Source: Chitinophagaceae bacterium UBA4411
GTDB lineage: Bacteria > Bacteroidota > Bacteroidia > Chitinophagales > Chitinophagaceae
Reading direction: 5' to 3'
DNA: 64,000 nucleotides
NCBI GenBank assembly: GCA_002400415.1
Contig: DGQP01000002.1
Coordinates: 310,001 to 374,000 of the forward strand
Both the position numbers and the translations under genes were made by a program. Below, piece by piece: positions 37,801-46,077 of this stretch. Under the pieces are notes generated by a model. The model was not told the DNA's origin, ran no database searches, and saw only the letters and a list, made by a program, of their open reading frames with translations. The first letter of the stretch is position 1. Every line of letters begins with the position of its first letter.

Positions 37801-38628
37801 AACGGTATCACGTTCCATCACGATTTCGTTTCTTTCGATAGAAACAACCTCACCGGTATCTTCATCCACAAAGTCCTCAACCCATGTTCTCAATACGCGG
37901 GCAGCCAGGCGGCGTCCAACATATTTCTCCAGTGTTTTCTTATCGGTTTTTACTTCATCAGCCATACCGAACAATTCCAGGATGTCCTTATCCGTTTCAT
38001 ACCCGATAGAACGCAGCAGGGTTGTTACAGGGAATTTTTTCTTCCTGTCTATATAAGCATACATCACGTTATTGATGTCTGTAGCAAATTCCATCCAGGC
38101 ACCTTTGAAAGGAATAACCCTTGCAGAGTAAATCTTGGTTCCGTTCGGGTGAACAGACTGCCCGAAGAATACGCCGGGTGAACGGTGTAACTGGGAAACC
38201 ACCACCCTTTCAGCTCCGTTGATCACGAAAGTTCCGCGGGGAGTCATATAGGGAATATTGCCCAGGAATACGTCCTGAACGATGGTCTGGAAATCGACGT
38301 GTTCCTCATCATTACAACTTAAGCGGAGTTTTGCTTTTAATGGCACCGCGTAAGTCAATCCCCTTTCCATACACTCTTCGATAGTGTAGCGGGGCGGGTC
38401 GATAAAGTAGTCCAGGAACTCGAGGACAAATATGTTTCTTGTGTCAGTGATCGGGAAGTTTTCCTTAAACACACGAAATAATCCTTCGATATTCCGTTTG
38501 TCGGGCGTTGTTTCCAACTGGAAAAACTCTTTAAATGACTGGATCTGTACTTCGAGTAGATCAGGGGTTTCGGCCAGATGCTTGATTTTACCGAAATCCA
38601 CCCTTTGATTCAATTTTGTTGAAGACAT
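34825..38628 (-). CDS. rpoB: DNA-directed RNA polymerase subunit beta
   Basis: A 1267-aa RNA polymerase subunit. The rifampicin region has the sensitive-type sequence [33 protein letters not shown], read in order from about residue 490. [11 protein letters not shown] and the C-terminal [24 protein letters not shown], which contacts beta-prime, are also seen. Start [15 protein letters not shown] (38628) is chosen over open sequence 13 codons upstream. A separate promoter lies at 38771-38801, because the usual upstream partner rplL is cut off by a terminator and an inverted gene. Confidence 0.98.
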   Translation of the reverse strand: [1267 protein letters not shown]

Positions 38629-38770
38629 ATGCGTAAAAACCGGTTTTAAAGAGATAAGGACATACAAATCACGTTCAGGCCTTCATTTTAAAAAAAATAA
38701 AAGTCCTGATTTTCAACTACTTAAACATGATTCGGGATGTCAAAATATTTTTGGCCAAAATAAAGGATGG

Positions 38771-38801
38771 CAAAGGTAGGGATTTATACTTCTTAACCAA
38801 G
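38771..38801 (-). promoter_or_regulatory. Promoter of rpoBC
   Basis: Read on the minus strand: CTTG at 38801-38798, 19 bases, then TACCTTTG at 38778-38771. The -7 element matches the Bacteroidota consensus fully and the -33 element keeps its TTG core. The leader to rpoB would be about 135 bases. Confidence 0.7.
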
Positions 38802-38827
38802 AAAAATTTGCCAACAAAAACCCGGCC

Positions 38828-39853
38828 ATGAATACCACTAACAGGCCATTTTTTGAATGGGTTGAACCCTGTAAATTGCTGAAAACCTTACCAGTGGGAT
38901 GGAAAAAAATAATTACTGATTATTTTACTTTTACCCGCAAAGACCGGATCGCTATCCTCGTCCTGATTGCTTTAATGGTGTTCGTCTTATTGGCCCCGGC
39001 TGTTGTTGAGAAGACTTTCTCTAAATCACCAGCTACACCCGATACGGCATGGGTAACCTCCATAAAAAGACTGGAATTAAAAGACGAGGATAATACTGAT
39101 CGCTTCACCGGCCAGACAAACCAGGAGAACAGCAGCTATTACCAATATGATCGTTCTGATAAGGCTTATTTCAACAGGCCTAAAGGAGAACTGTTCTATT
39201 TTGACCCCAACACTCTCAGCCCAGAAGGCTGGAGAAAACTGGGGCTTCATGATAAGACGGTAAAGACCATTCAGAACTACCTGGCCAAAGGTGGTCATTT
39301 CTATAAACCGGAAGATCTTTCAAGGATATACGGCCTGTTTGAAGATGAATTTGTAAGGCTGGAACCGTATATCCGCATTGAAGGAAGAAAGACCAACGGG
39401 CCTCCGGCAAGTGCCAATGAAAAACCCCTGCCCCTGATTGCAAAAACAGTACGGTATAAAGCAATTGATATTAATACTGCTGATACCTCTGCGTTTATAT
39501 CCCTGCCGGGTATCGGCAGTAAACTGGCAGCACGGATTGTCAATTTCCGGGATAAACTGGGTGGTTTTTATGCTGTCAGCCAGGTGGCAGAAACTTATGG
39601 GCTGCCGGACTCTACTTTTCAGAAAATTCAACAATACCTGGAACTTGATAACCCTTCGGTAAAAAAAATCAATATTAACACAGCATCCGTTGATGAGCTA
39701 AAATCACATCCGTATATCAGGTATAATTTGGCTAACCCTATCGTTGCTTACCGGAATCAGCATGGGCCTTTTTCAAAAATGGAGGAACTAAAGAAGATAT
39801 TTGTAATAACAGATGAGGTGTACAATAAGGTCATTCCGTACATTGCCCTGTAA
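38828..39853 (+). CDS. Helix-hairpin-helix (ComEA-like) membrane-anchored protein
   Basis: A 341-aa protein with one membrane helix (about 44-62, ILVLIALMVFVLLAPAVV) after a cytosolic N-terminus. A region with three HhH-type units follows. One is around FDPNTLSPEGWRKLGL (about 125-185). One is DINTADTSAFISLPGIGSKLAARIV (about 213-270), with the GIG hairpin. A degenerate one is around ININTASVDELKSHPYI (about 280-340). ComEA proteins bind DNA outside the inner membrane during uptake; a DNA-binding role here is inferred. It is inserted, inverted, between rplL and rpoB. Confidence 0.8.
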   Translation: MNTTNRPFFEWVEPCKLLKTLPVGWKKIITDYFTFTRKDRIAILVLIALMVFVLLAPAVVEKTFSKSPATPDTAWVTSIKRLELKDEDNTDRFTGQTNQENSSYYQYDRSDKAYFNRPKGELFYFDPNTLSPEGWRKLGLHDKTVKTIQNYLAKGGHFYKPEDLSRIYGLFEDEFVRLEPYIRIEGRKTNGPPASANEKPLPLIAKTVRYKAIDINTADTSAFISLPGIGSKLAARIVNFRDKLGGFYAVSQVAETYGLPDSTFQKIQQYLELDNPSVKKININTASVDELKSHPYIRYNLANPIVAYRNQHGPFSKMEELKKIFVITDEVYNKVIPYIAL

Positions 39854-39854
39854 C

Positions 39855-39882
39855 AAAAAAACCCTCCGCAATAGCAGAGGGT
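39855..39882 (-). terminator. Terminator of the rplKAJL operon
   Basis: On the minus strand ACCCTCTGC (39882-39874) pairs with GCGGAGGGT (39869-39861) around a 4-base loop, using one G-U pair that would be a C-A mismatch on the plus strand. TTTTTT follows. It is therefore built for the ribosomal operon, though it also lies just after the HhH gene stop. Confidence 0.85.
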
Positions 39883-39908
39883 TCAATTTGATTATTCTAA
39901 AAGAAGAA

Positions 39909-40283
39909 TTAAGCGATTTCAACATCAGCACCAGCTTCTTTCAGCTTGGCTGCGATATCTTCAGCTTCTGCTTTAGATACACCTTCTTTTACATTCTTAG
40001 GTGCACCGTCAACCAGGTCTTTTGCTTCTTTCAGACCGAGACCAGTCAGGTCTTTAACGATCTTAACCACGTTCAGTTTAGAAGCACCACCGCTCTTCAG
40101 TACTACATTGAATGCAGTTTTTTCTTCAGCAGCAGCAGCGCCACCGCCATCACCTGATGCTACTACTACTGCAGCAGCTGCAGGTTCGATACCATATTCT
40201 GATTTCAGGAAATCAGCTAATTCCTGTACTTCTTTTACTGTTAAGGCTACAAGGCCTTCAGCTAATGCTTTTACGTCTGCCAT
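39909..40283 (-). CDS. rplL: 50S ribosomal protein L7/L12
   Basis: A 124-aa stalk protein. The N-terminal dimerisation helix pair (residues 1-35), the flexible Ala/Gly-rich hinge (AAAAVVVASGDGGGAAAAEE), and the C-terminal factor-binding domain with KTAFNVVLKSGGASKLNVVKIVKDLTGLGLKEAKDLVDGAP are typical. It binds L10 and recruits elongation factors, including the EF-Tu encoded upstream. It is the last gene of the rplKAJL unit and ends at a terminator. Confidence 0.98.
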   Translation of the reverse strand: MADVKALAEGLVALTVKEVQELADFLKSEYGIEPAAAAVVVASGDGGGAAAAEEKTAFNVVLKSGGASKLNVVKIVKDLTGLGLKEAKDLVDGAPKNVKEGVSKAEAEDIAAKLKEAGADVEIA

Positions 40284-40387
40284 TTTGTTTGAATTTTTAC
40301 CGTCTTCATTTCCGTTAAGCGGGATCCGACGGCGGTTTTAAAAAAATTGTTTTATAGAATAGCTATGAGCTTTGGGCTCATGGCTGA

Positions 40388-40900
40388 TTACTCTGTTGGA
40401 GCTGCAGCTTTCTGCTCGTGGTGGTGCAATAAAGCAGCCAGTACACGTTTAGCAGGAGATTGCAACAAGCCGATAACTTCACCGATAAGTTCATTCTTGG
40501 TTTTGATCTGGGTCAGCGCTTTCAGCTGGTTGTCGCCCATATACACATCACCGTTAATGAAAGCTGCCTTCAGTTCAGGTTTTTCACCATTGCTGGCTTT
40601 ACGGAAAGAACTGATGATCAGTGCCGGTTCTTTAGGGTTTTCAGAAAACATCAGGGCCGTTACTTTATGCAGTGAATCGTATACTCCTGCATATTTTTCG
40701 CCATCCAATGATTCAAGGGCTTTTTTGATAAGCGTATTCTTTGCCACCTTCATTTCCACTTTCTTATCAAAGCATGCACGGCGCAATTTGCCCACCTGCT
40801 CAACAGACAGTGATTCTGTATCGGCAACATAGAAGTTGTTGTATTGTGAGAACTTACCTTTCAGCAGTTCAATCACTTCGTTTTTTTGATCTTTTGTCAT
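40388..40900 (-). CDS. rplJ: 50S ribosomal protein L10
   Basis: A 170-aa stalk base protein that ties L7/L12 dimers to 23S rRNA. The N-terminal rRNA-binding domain (MTKDQKNEVIELLKGKFSQYNNFYVAD and the RRACFDKKVEMKVAKNTLIKKAL segment) is followed by the C-terminal helix that binds L7/L12. Only 27 bases separate it from rplA, so the long L10 leader used for feedback control in other bacteria is absent. Confidence 0.97.
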   Translation of the reverse strand: MTKDQKNEVIELLKGKFSQYNNFYVADTESLSVEQVGKLRRACFDKKVEMKVAKNTLIKKALESLDGEKYAGVYDSLHKVTALMFSENPKEPALIISSFRKASNGEKPELKAAFINGDVYMGDNQLKALTQIKTKNELIGEVIGLLQSPAKRVLAALLHHHEQKAAAPTE

Positions 40901-40927
40901 GATAAAGAGTTTAAATCACTTTTATGA

Positions 40928-41623
40928 TTAGTGAACAAATGCTTTTGCGTCAATAGCGATACCGGGGCTCATGGAGCTGGCCATGCTGATTCCCCTGACG
41001 TATGTACCTTTTGCAGATGATGGTTTTGCCTTGATGATCGCATTGATCAGCTCCTGGCTGTTTTCCACGATTTTCTCCGGAGAGAAACTTACACGTCCGA
41101 TAGACGCATGGATGATGCCTACTTTATCCACTTTGAAAGCGATTTTACCACCTTTTACATCATTGATGGCATTGGCCACATCATTGGTAACAGTACCAGT
41201 CTTCGGGTTCGGCATCAGGTTACGGGGTCCTAATACTTTACCCAGTTTACCGATCTTGGGCATTACAGAAGGTGTGGCAATGATCACATCAACATCCACC
41301 CAACCACCTTCGATCTTTGTAACAAACTCATCGAGGCCAACATAGTCAGCGCCGGCTGCTTTTGCTTCCGCTTCTTTATCAGGTGTGCAAAGCACCAATA
41401 CTCTTTTTGTTTTACCAGTTCCGTGTGGAAGTGTTACTGTACCACGGATAGCCTGGTCAGCTTTTTTGGGATCTACGCCCAAACGGATATGCAGGTCCAC
41501 AGAAGCATCAAATTTGCAGGTGGTGATTTGTTTCACCAGTGCAGATGCATCTTTTAATGAATAGGCTTTATTTGCGTCAACTTTTGTATCAGCAACCTTT
41601 CTTTTTTTACTAATGAATGCCAT
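40928..41623 (-). CDS. rplA: 50S ribosomal protein L1
   Basis: A 231-aa two-domain L1 protein that forms the mobile stalk at the E site. SVDLHIRLGVDPKKADQAIRGTVTLPHGTGK and GPRNLMPNPKTGTVTNDV are family signatures. In many bacteria L1 represses its own operon by binding the rplK leader. Here the gap before it (41624-41676) holds a copy of a hairpin repeat. Confidence 0.97.
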   Translation of the reverse strand: MAFISKKRKVADTKVDANKAYSLKDASALVKQITTCKFDASVDLHIRLGVDPKKADQAIRGTVTLPHGTGKTKRVLVLCTPDKEAEAKAAGADYVGLDEFVTKIEGGWVDVDVIIATPSVMPKIGKLGKVLGPRNLMPNPKTGTVTNDVANAINDVKGGKIAFKVDKVGIIHASIGRVSFSPEKIVENSQELINAIIKAKPSSAKGTYVRGISMASSMSPGIAIDAKAFVH

Positions 41624-41647
41624 TTTAAATTCTTTTAAGGATTTTTA

Positions 41648-41678
41648 AAGTCCCCTTGCGGGGGATTTAGGGGAGCTT
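41648..41678. repeat. Interspersed hairpin repeat, copy 1 (after rplK)
   Basis: The sequence begins AAGTCCCCTTGCGGGGGATT and ends TAGGGGAGCTT. CCCC and GGGG pair around a short loop, with a third G-run after. It directly abuts and slightly enters the rplK stop codon. A near-identical element stands at the tuf stop (46134-46160). The form resembles a family of short intergenic repeats I know from Bacteroidota genomes. Confidence 0.65.
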
Positions 41679-42120
41679 AATTTTCCCACGGAGCTTTACC
41701 TTCTACATTCAAGCCCATGCTACGAGCAGTACCGGCCACCATTTTCATGGCGCTTTCAATGGTAAAGCAGTTGAGATCGGGCATTTTGTCTTCAGCAATA
41801 GCTTTTACCTGTTCCCAGTTTACTTTACCTACTTTAGAACGGTTGCTCTCCTTGGAACCCTTCTGAATCTTAGCGGCTTCCATCAGTTGAACGGCTGCGG
41901 GAGGTGTTTTGATGATAAAATCAAAACTCTTGTCAGTATAAACAGTGATTAATACGGGAAGAACTTTCCCGGGTTTGTCCTGCGTTCTTGCATTGAACTG
42001 CTTACAGAATTCCATGATATTAATACCCTTGGAACCCAAAGCCGGACCGATCGGAGGTGCGGGGTTAGCCTGGCCACCCTTGCACTGCAGCTTTACAAAG
42101 CCGCTGATTTCTTTTGCCAT
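41677..42120 (-). CDS. rplK: 50S ribosomal protein L11
   Basis: A 147-aa L11 protein at the GTPase centre. The N-terminal domain has GKGINIMEFCKQFNART-type sequence (here GSKGINIMEFCKQFNART) after AQPAPPIGPALG-like ANPAPPIGPALG. The C-terminal rRNA-binding domain has KGSKESNRSKVGKVNWEQVK. It heads the rplKAJL operon with its own promoter at 42249-42279, because a foreign gene and a terminator separate it from nusG. Confidence 0.97.
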   Translation of the reverse strand: MAKEISGFVKLQCKGGQANPAPPIGPALGSKGINIMEFCKQFNARTQDKPGKVLPVLITVYTDKSFDFIIKTPPAAVQLMEAAKIQKGSKESNRSKVGKVNWEQVKAIAEDKMPDLNCFTIESAMKMVAGTARSMGLNVEGKAPWEN

Positions 42121-42185
42121 TTTTAAATTTTTTTGGTGTTAACGACCTTTCATTCAGCGGTTTAGACTGATCTACTTGATCTCCC

Positions 42186-42205
42186 AATCCCGCCATGGCG
42201 GGATT
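42186..42205. repeat. Perfect palindrome in the rplK leader
   Basis: A 20-base perfect inverted repeat, AATCCCGCC mirrored around AT as GGCGGGATT. It lies about 66 bases before the rplK start, inside the predicted leader RNA. It could be an attenuator, an autoregulatory site or an interspersed palindrome. Confidence 0.6.
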
Positions 42206-42248
42206 CCTTTCCCATATTACCGGGATCAAAAAGAACTAATTGGGGCGG

Positions 42249-42279
42249 CAAAGGTAAGGGCAAATACCCGATGAGCAAA
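42249..42279 (-). promoter_or_regulatory. Promoter of rplKAJL
   Basis: Read on the minus strand: TTTG at 42279-42276, a 19-base spacer, then TACCTTTG at 42256-42249. Both elements match the Bacteroidota consensus fully. The leader would be about 120 bases. Confidence 0.8.
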
Positions 42280-42389
42280 GACTTTCAGTACTTTTTTTAA
42301 TCTGATCCCATCTCAGCCGCTTTCTATTGCCGCTCAGCCCGAAGTATCATTTCCAAAACCTTCCGGATATCAGCCAGGTATTCCACGGT

Positions 42390-44891
42390 TTACGCATCCT
42401 TCTTCTTCTTTTTCCATTTCTTGAAATCCAGGTAATCCAGGAAATAGATCACTTTTAGCGACAAATTATTATTCTGCGGCGCGTCAATAGTACGGCCAAA
42501 GTTCTTGAAGTAATGGTAGCCAATTTCCCGGTCAAACATAAATGACTGATCTTTCCAGACTATATTGATGAAACTGCCAGGCGCAAATTGCAGGGTATAC
42601 ACCGCATCAATGTTGAAAATATTATAGTTCTGGTTGATCAACGGAAGACTGGTATGAGATGTTGGCTTCAGTATTCCCGAGGTCTGTAAATCATATAGTT
42701 CCTTTACATGCACTTTACTCCAGTAATGCCTTGCCCGCAATGTAATCCCTGATTTGTTATTGAAACTATACTTAAAAGAAATCACATTATCAACTGTTCT
42801 CCTGTCCCGGCGGGAAAATAAGATATCACTGACAATAATCTGGTTCCCGTTTTCATCGGTAGGATTATAAAAACCGGCATCGTTTTTAACGGGATTATAA
42901 TTCAAAGACTGGCTGATGGAAAACCTGTCGCTGAAACGGTAACGGTGGAAAATACTGATCTCATGATTCGGGCTGGTAAAAAGGTCAAGTTTCCGGATAC
43001 CAACAAAATAATTCAGGCTCACATAGTATTTCTTTGTAAAATTGGTTTCCACCCAGGGATTAAATTGCAGCCTTGCCGGCGTCCTGAATGAATAGCCCTG
43101 GCTCCGTGGCTCATAAAAATCATTCCCTCTTGCTGAATAGCCCACATACATCCCCATCCACCAGAGATTTTTAAGCTGAATATTTGCATTTACGTTGGTA
43201 TTAAAACTTTGAAATTTCCCGTCAACAAACTGCCCTGGTATTTTTTTATACAGAGCACTGTAGTTAACGTTATAGTTAACCTGTATCCTGTTGTACCAGG
43301 TGGTGGGTTTCAGCCAGCGGTAACCGGTCCAGAAATAATGATCGATGTAATTGTTGTTAAACAGGATACCCATATCATTGATATCATATTTTTCATCGGC
43401 CAGTTCCTGCGCAAACTGAAAGTTCCACCGTCCTCCTGTTTTACTAAATCCCAGGTTTTGTGAATACCCGCTGACTGTATTGTCTTTTAAAAGCAACTGG
43501 CTCACCGAGAATTTACCATTCCAGTTATAGGTATTCTTTTTATTATTAAGATCAAATAAGGCGGCACTTACATTGGCATCATAATTACCCCCGCTACGAA
43601 GGGTATTGGTATTGATAAAAGAAACTGAAGAGTTATTCTTCAATGTCTGGTCAAACACAATGATGTTATAATTGGTTAACGGGCCGGTTTCTGCTTTTCT
43701 TGTTTCCTTTGTTACACTGTTCTCAATAGTTGCATACATAGGTTTTGTAATCGCATTGAAGACCCCCAGGCCAAAACCCTTTTTGGTACGGCCTGATACT
43801 TTTGTTGCATTTATCAATTTAGATTCCAGCGGGTTTTTCCGGACTTCCTCATCGGGTCCCAGGTTAATGTTATAAGCGTTGAGTGGTTCACCGCCTATCC
43901 GTCTTGAATAAAACAGGTTACCCTTACTGAACAGCTCCGTACCTTCTGTAAAGAAAGAACGGTTCTCGTTAAATTTTACTTCAAATGGCGTCAGATTTAA
44001 TACCTGGTTATCGCTTTGTACCTGGCCGAAATCGGGTATCAGTGTCATATCCAGGGTGAAGGCATCGCTGATCCCATATTTTACATCCATACCACCATTC
44101 ACCGATGAGGTTACATTCTTTACACCTGCTGTGTTGTTGGGATAGTGATTAATATAAGTTGAAAAATAAGGAGAGAACTGCAGGCGAAGGGGGGCCACTA
44201 TTTTCTCGATACCTGTCCACTCTCCGGCCTGGTTTAAAAATCCGTTTACTTTCGGATCCACCGGGTTCCACATGAACTGGCGGCCAACTTTTTTCCTGTT
44301 ACGGGTGATGTTTAAACCCCAGGTTTGGTTCTCTTTACTAACAAAACGTATCGCGGAGTGCGGAATACGCATCTCGAAGGTCCAGCCATCAGCTACAATT
44401 TTAGCCTCCCCGTCCCAAACCGCATTCCACGATCCGTCTTCACCTACTGTATTTGAATATTTAGCATCAAATTGTTCACCCAACGGGGTAATATAAAAAC
44501 CAAACCCATTGATCTTATCCCTGTAAGTATCGAAGATGACACCCACATAGTCATTTACCCCGATTTCATCTCGCCCTACCAATTCTTTGGATACACTGTC
44601 TTTAGATTTTTCGTGGCAGTAACCTGCTATGTAGATTGAAGTGTTATCATACAACAGGTATATTTCTGTACGGGTATCAGCATCTTCAATAGCGCCGAAA
44701 TTGGGCCTCCATTCTACGAATTGGGTGGCAGGTGTGGCTTCTTTCCATGCCTCCTCTTCCAGGTTACCATCAATTTTAAAACTGGCTGTTGTTCTTCTGG
44801 CGGGTAGTGTTTTAGGGGCTGGCGGCTGTGCCATTGCAGCTGAACTGATAAGCAGGGCTGCACAGCATTGCAGGACATGTTTTCTCTTCAT
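42390..44891 (-). CDS. DUF5916 outer-membrane protein with CBM9-like domain
   Basis: An 833-aa exported protein. A signal peptide (about 1-21, ending AMA-Q) is followed by a carbohydrate-binding family 9-like sandwich (about 35-230: FKIDGNLEEEAWKEA, RDEIGVNDYVGVIFDTY, WTFEMRIPHSAIRF). Then comes a DUF5916 region (about 240-833) with the alternating aromatic strands of an outer-membrane barrel. Function is unknown; a surface binding or transport role is inferred. It sits between nusG and rplK, separated from nusG by a terminator and from rplK by the rplK promoter, so it is an insertion in the operon and not a functional member. No own promoter is evident. Confidence 0.82.
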   Translation of the reverse strand: MKRKHVLQCCAALLISSAAMAQPPAPKTLPARRTTASFKIDGNLEEEAWKEATPATQFVEWRPNFGAIEDADTRTEIYLLYDNTSIYIAGYCHEKSKDSVSKELVGRDEIGVNDYVGVIFDTYRDKINGFGFYITPLGEQFDAKYSNTVGEDGSWNAVWDGEAKIVADGWTFEMRIPHSAIRFVSKENQTWGLNITRNRKKVGRQFMWNPVDPKVNGFLNQAGEWTGIEKIVAPLRLQFSPYFSTYINHYPNNTAGVKNVTSSVNGGMDVKYGISDAFTLDMTLIPDFGQVQSDNQVLNLTPFEVKFNENRSFFTEGTELFSKGNLFYSRRIGGEPLNAYNINLGPDEEVRKNPLESKLINATKVSGRTKKGFGLGVFNAITKPMYATIENSVTKETRKAETGPLTNYNIIVFDQTLKNNSSVSFINTNTLRSGGNYDANVSAALFDLNNKKNTYNWNGKFSVSQLLLKDNTVSGYSQNLGFSKTGGRWNFQFAQELADEKYDINDMGILFNNNYIDHYFWTGYRWLKPTTWYNRIQVNYNVNYSALYKKIPGQFVDGKFQSFNTNVNANIQLKNLWWMGMYVGYSARGNDFYEPRSQGYSFRTPARLQFNPWVETNFTKKYYVSLNYFVGIRKLDLFTSPNHEISIFHRYRFSDRFSISQSLNYNPVKNDAGFYNPTDENGNQIIVSDILFSRRDRRTVDNVISFKYSFNNKSGITLRARHYWSKVHVKELYDLQTSGILKPTSHTSLPLINQNYNIFNIDAVYTLQFAPGSFINIVWKDQSFMFDREIGYHYFKNFGRTIDAPQNNNLSLKVIYFLDYLDFKKWKKKKKDA

Positions 44892-45039
44892 GTTACGGGT
44901 TGTTGGTTTAGGCTTGAGCGGTCAACAGTTGTATTACGAAGGTATACGTATGAACAGGCGGCAATGTTACCGTTCATCAAAACAAAATGTTTGCCTGGCC
45001 CAAAAAAAGATGGTTTAAGAAAGTCTTAACAGGCCCAAT

Positions 45040-45064
45040 AAAAAAATCCCGCTGAGAGCGGGAT
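45040..45064 (-). terminator. Rho-independent terminator of nusG
   Basis: ATCCCGCT at 45046-45053 and AGCGGGAT at 45057-45064 form a perfect 8-bp stem with loop GAG, followed on the minus strand by seven Ts. It lies 26 bases after the nusG stop. Confidence 0.92.
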
Positions 45065-45089
45065 CAATTTTTTATAGCTAAGCAGTTGA

Positions 45090-45668
45090 TCAGCTAATCT
45101 TTTCTACCTGCATATAGTTCAGTTCAACAGGAGTTGAACGACCGAATATTTTCACGGTTACTTTCAGTTTCTTTTTCTCATCATTTACTTCCTCGATCAC
45201 ACCATTAAAATCATTGAAAGGCCCTTCGATGATCTTGATGGTTTCTCCAACAATGAATGGCTCACTCATACTAACACCACCCGCTTCCGCCATTTCATCC
45301 ATCTTACCCAGCATCTTATTCACTTCTGCCTTACGAAGAGCAATGGGATTCTCTTTACCCAGGAAATGAATAACGTTGGTAGTGTTTTTTATAATGTCCC
45401 GGAGATCATCACTGAGCTTACCATCAGTAATCTCAATCATTACATACCCGGGATAATAGTTTCTCTCTCTTACCACTTTCTTGCCATTTGCCACTTTATA
45501 TACTTTCTCAACAGGAAGAAATACCTGTTTAACGATCTCACTCCAGCCACCACGGGATATTTCTTTATCCAGGTATTCTTTTACCTTACGTTCCTTACCA
45601 CTTACCACACGAAGCACAAACCATTTGGTTTCCTGCTGCGCATCCTGTGTTTTTACTGCTTCTTCCAT
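45090..45668 (-). CDS. nusG: Transcription termination/antitermination protein NusG
   Basis: A 192-aa NusG. The N-terminal NGN domain that binds RNA polymerase (KWFVLRVVSGKERKVKEYLDKE, YYPGYVMIEI) spans about 15-125. The C-terminal KOW domain (IVGETIKIIEGPFNDFNGVIEEV), which contacts S10 or Rho, spans about 137-192. It lies 10 bases after secE and ends at a strong terminator, where most bacteria continue into rplK. Confidence 0.97.
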   Translation of the reverse strand: MEEAVKTQDAQQETKWFVLRVVSGKERKVKEYLDKEISRGGWSEIVKQVFLPVEKVYKVANGKKVVRERNYYPGYVMIEITDGKLSDDLRDIIKNTTNVIHFLGKENPIALRKAEVNKMLGKMDEMAEAGGVSMSEPFIVGETIKIIEGPFNDFNGVIEEVNDEKKKLKVTVKIFGRSTPVELNYMQVEKIS

Positions 45669-45678
45669 CTTACTTAGA

Positions 45679-45876
45679 TTAATACGGTAACATTTTATAA
45701 ATCTGCTTCAGTACTCCACCCGCTCCAAAATCCATCAGAGAAACAAGGGCGGTGATTACCAACGTCGCCACCAGTACAATCATGGTTGATTGCTGTAACT
45801 GTGCCCAGGTAGGCCAGCTTACTTTCTCCATCAATTCCTTGTATGAATCACGGAAGTAATTACCAATTTTAATCAT
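45679..45876 (-). CDS. secE: Preprotein translocase subunit SecE
   Basis: A 65-aa short-form SecE with one membrane helix (about 33-52). The conserved amphipathic stretch YFRDSYKELMEKVSWPTWAQLQQST precedes it. It stabilises SecY in the Sec channel. It sits between tRNA-Trp and nusG, as in most bacteria. Confidence 0.95.
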   Translation of the reverse strand: MIKIGNYFRDSYKELMEKVSWPTWAQLQQSTMIVLVATLVITALVSLMDFGAGGVLKQIYKMLPY

Positions 45877-45938
45877 AACACTTAATTTTCAAATTATGCC
45901 AGGCAAAATGTCTTTCATTTAACCGGCCATTTAATCAG

Positions 45939-46009
45939 CACGGGCACTAGGATTCGAACCCAGATCAAAGGTTTTGGAGACCCGTATGCTACCGTTGCAC
46001 CATGCCCGT
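45939..46009 (-). tRNA. tRNA-Trp (anticodon CCA)
   Basis: A 71-base cloverleaf. The acceptor stem ACGGGCA/TGCCCGT carries discriminator G, the D arm GTGC/GCAT has one wobble pair, and loop CTCCAAA holds anticodon CCA (plus-strand 45975-45977). The T arm reads GGTTCGAATCC. It lies between tuf and secE, the standard position. Confidence 0.95.
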
Positions 46010-46077
46010 GTATAAGGTCTCCCAAACCCTCCGCAAGAAGGGCTAAAAAGACCCCGATATTTTATAGAACTCTAAAG

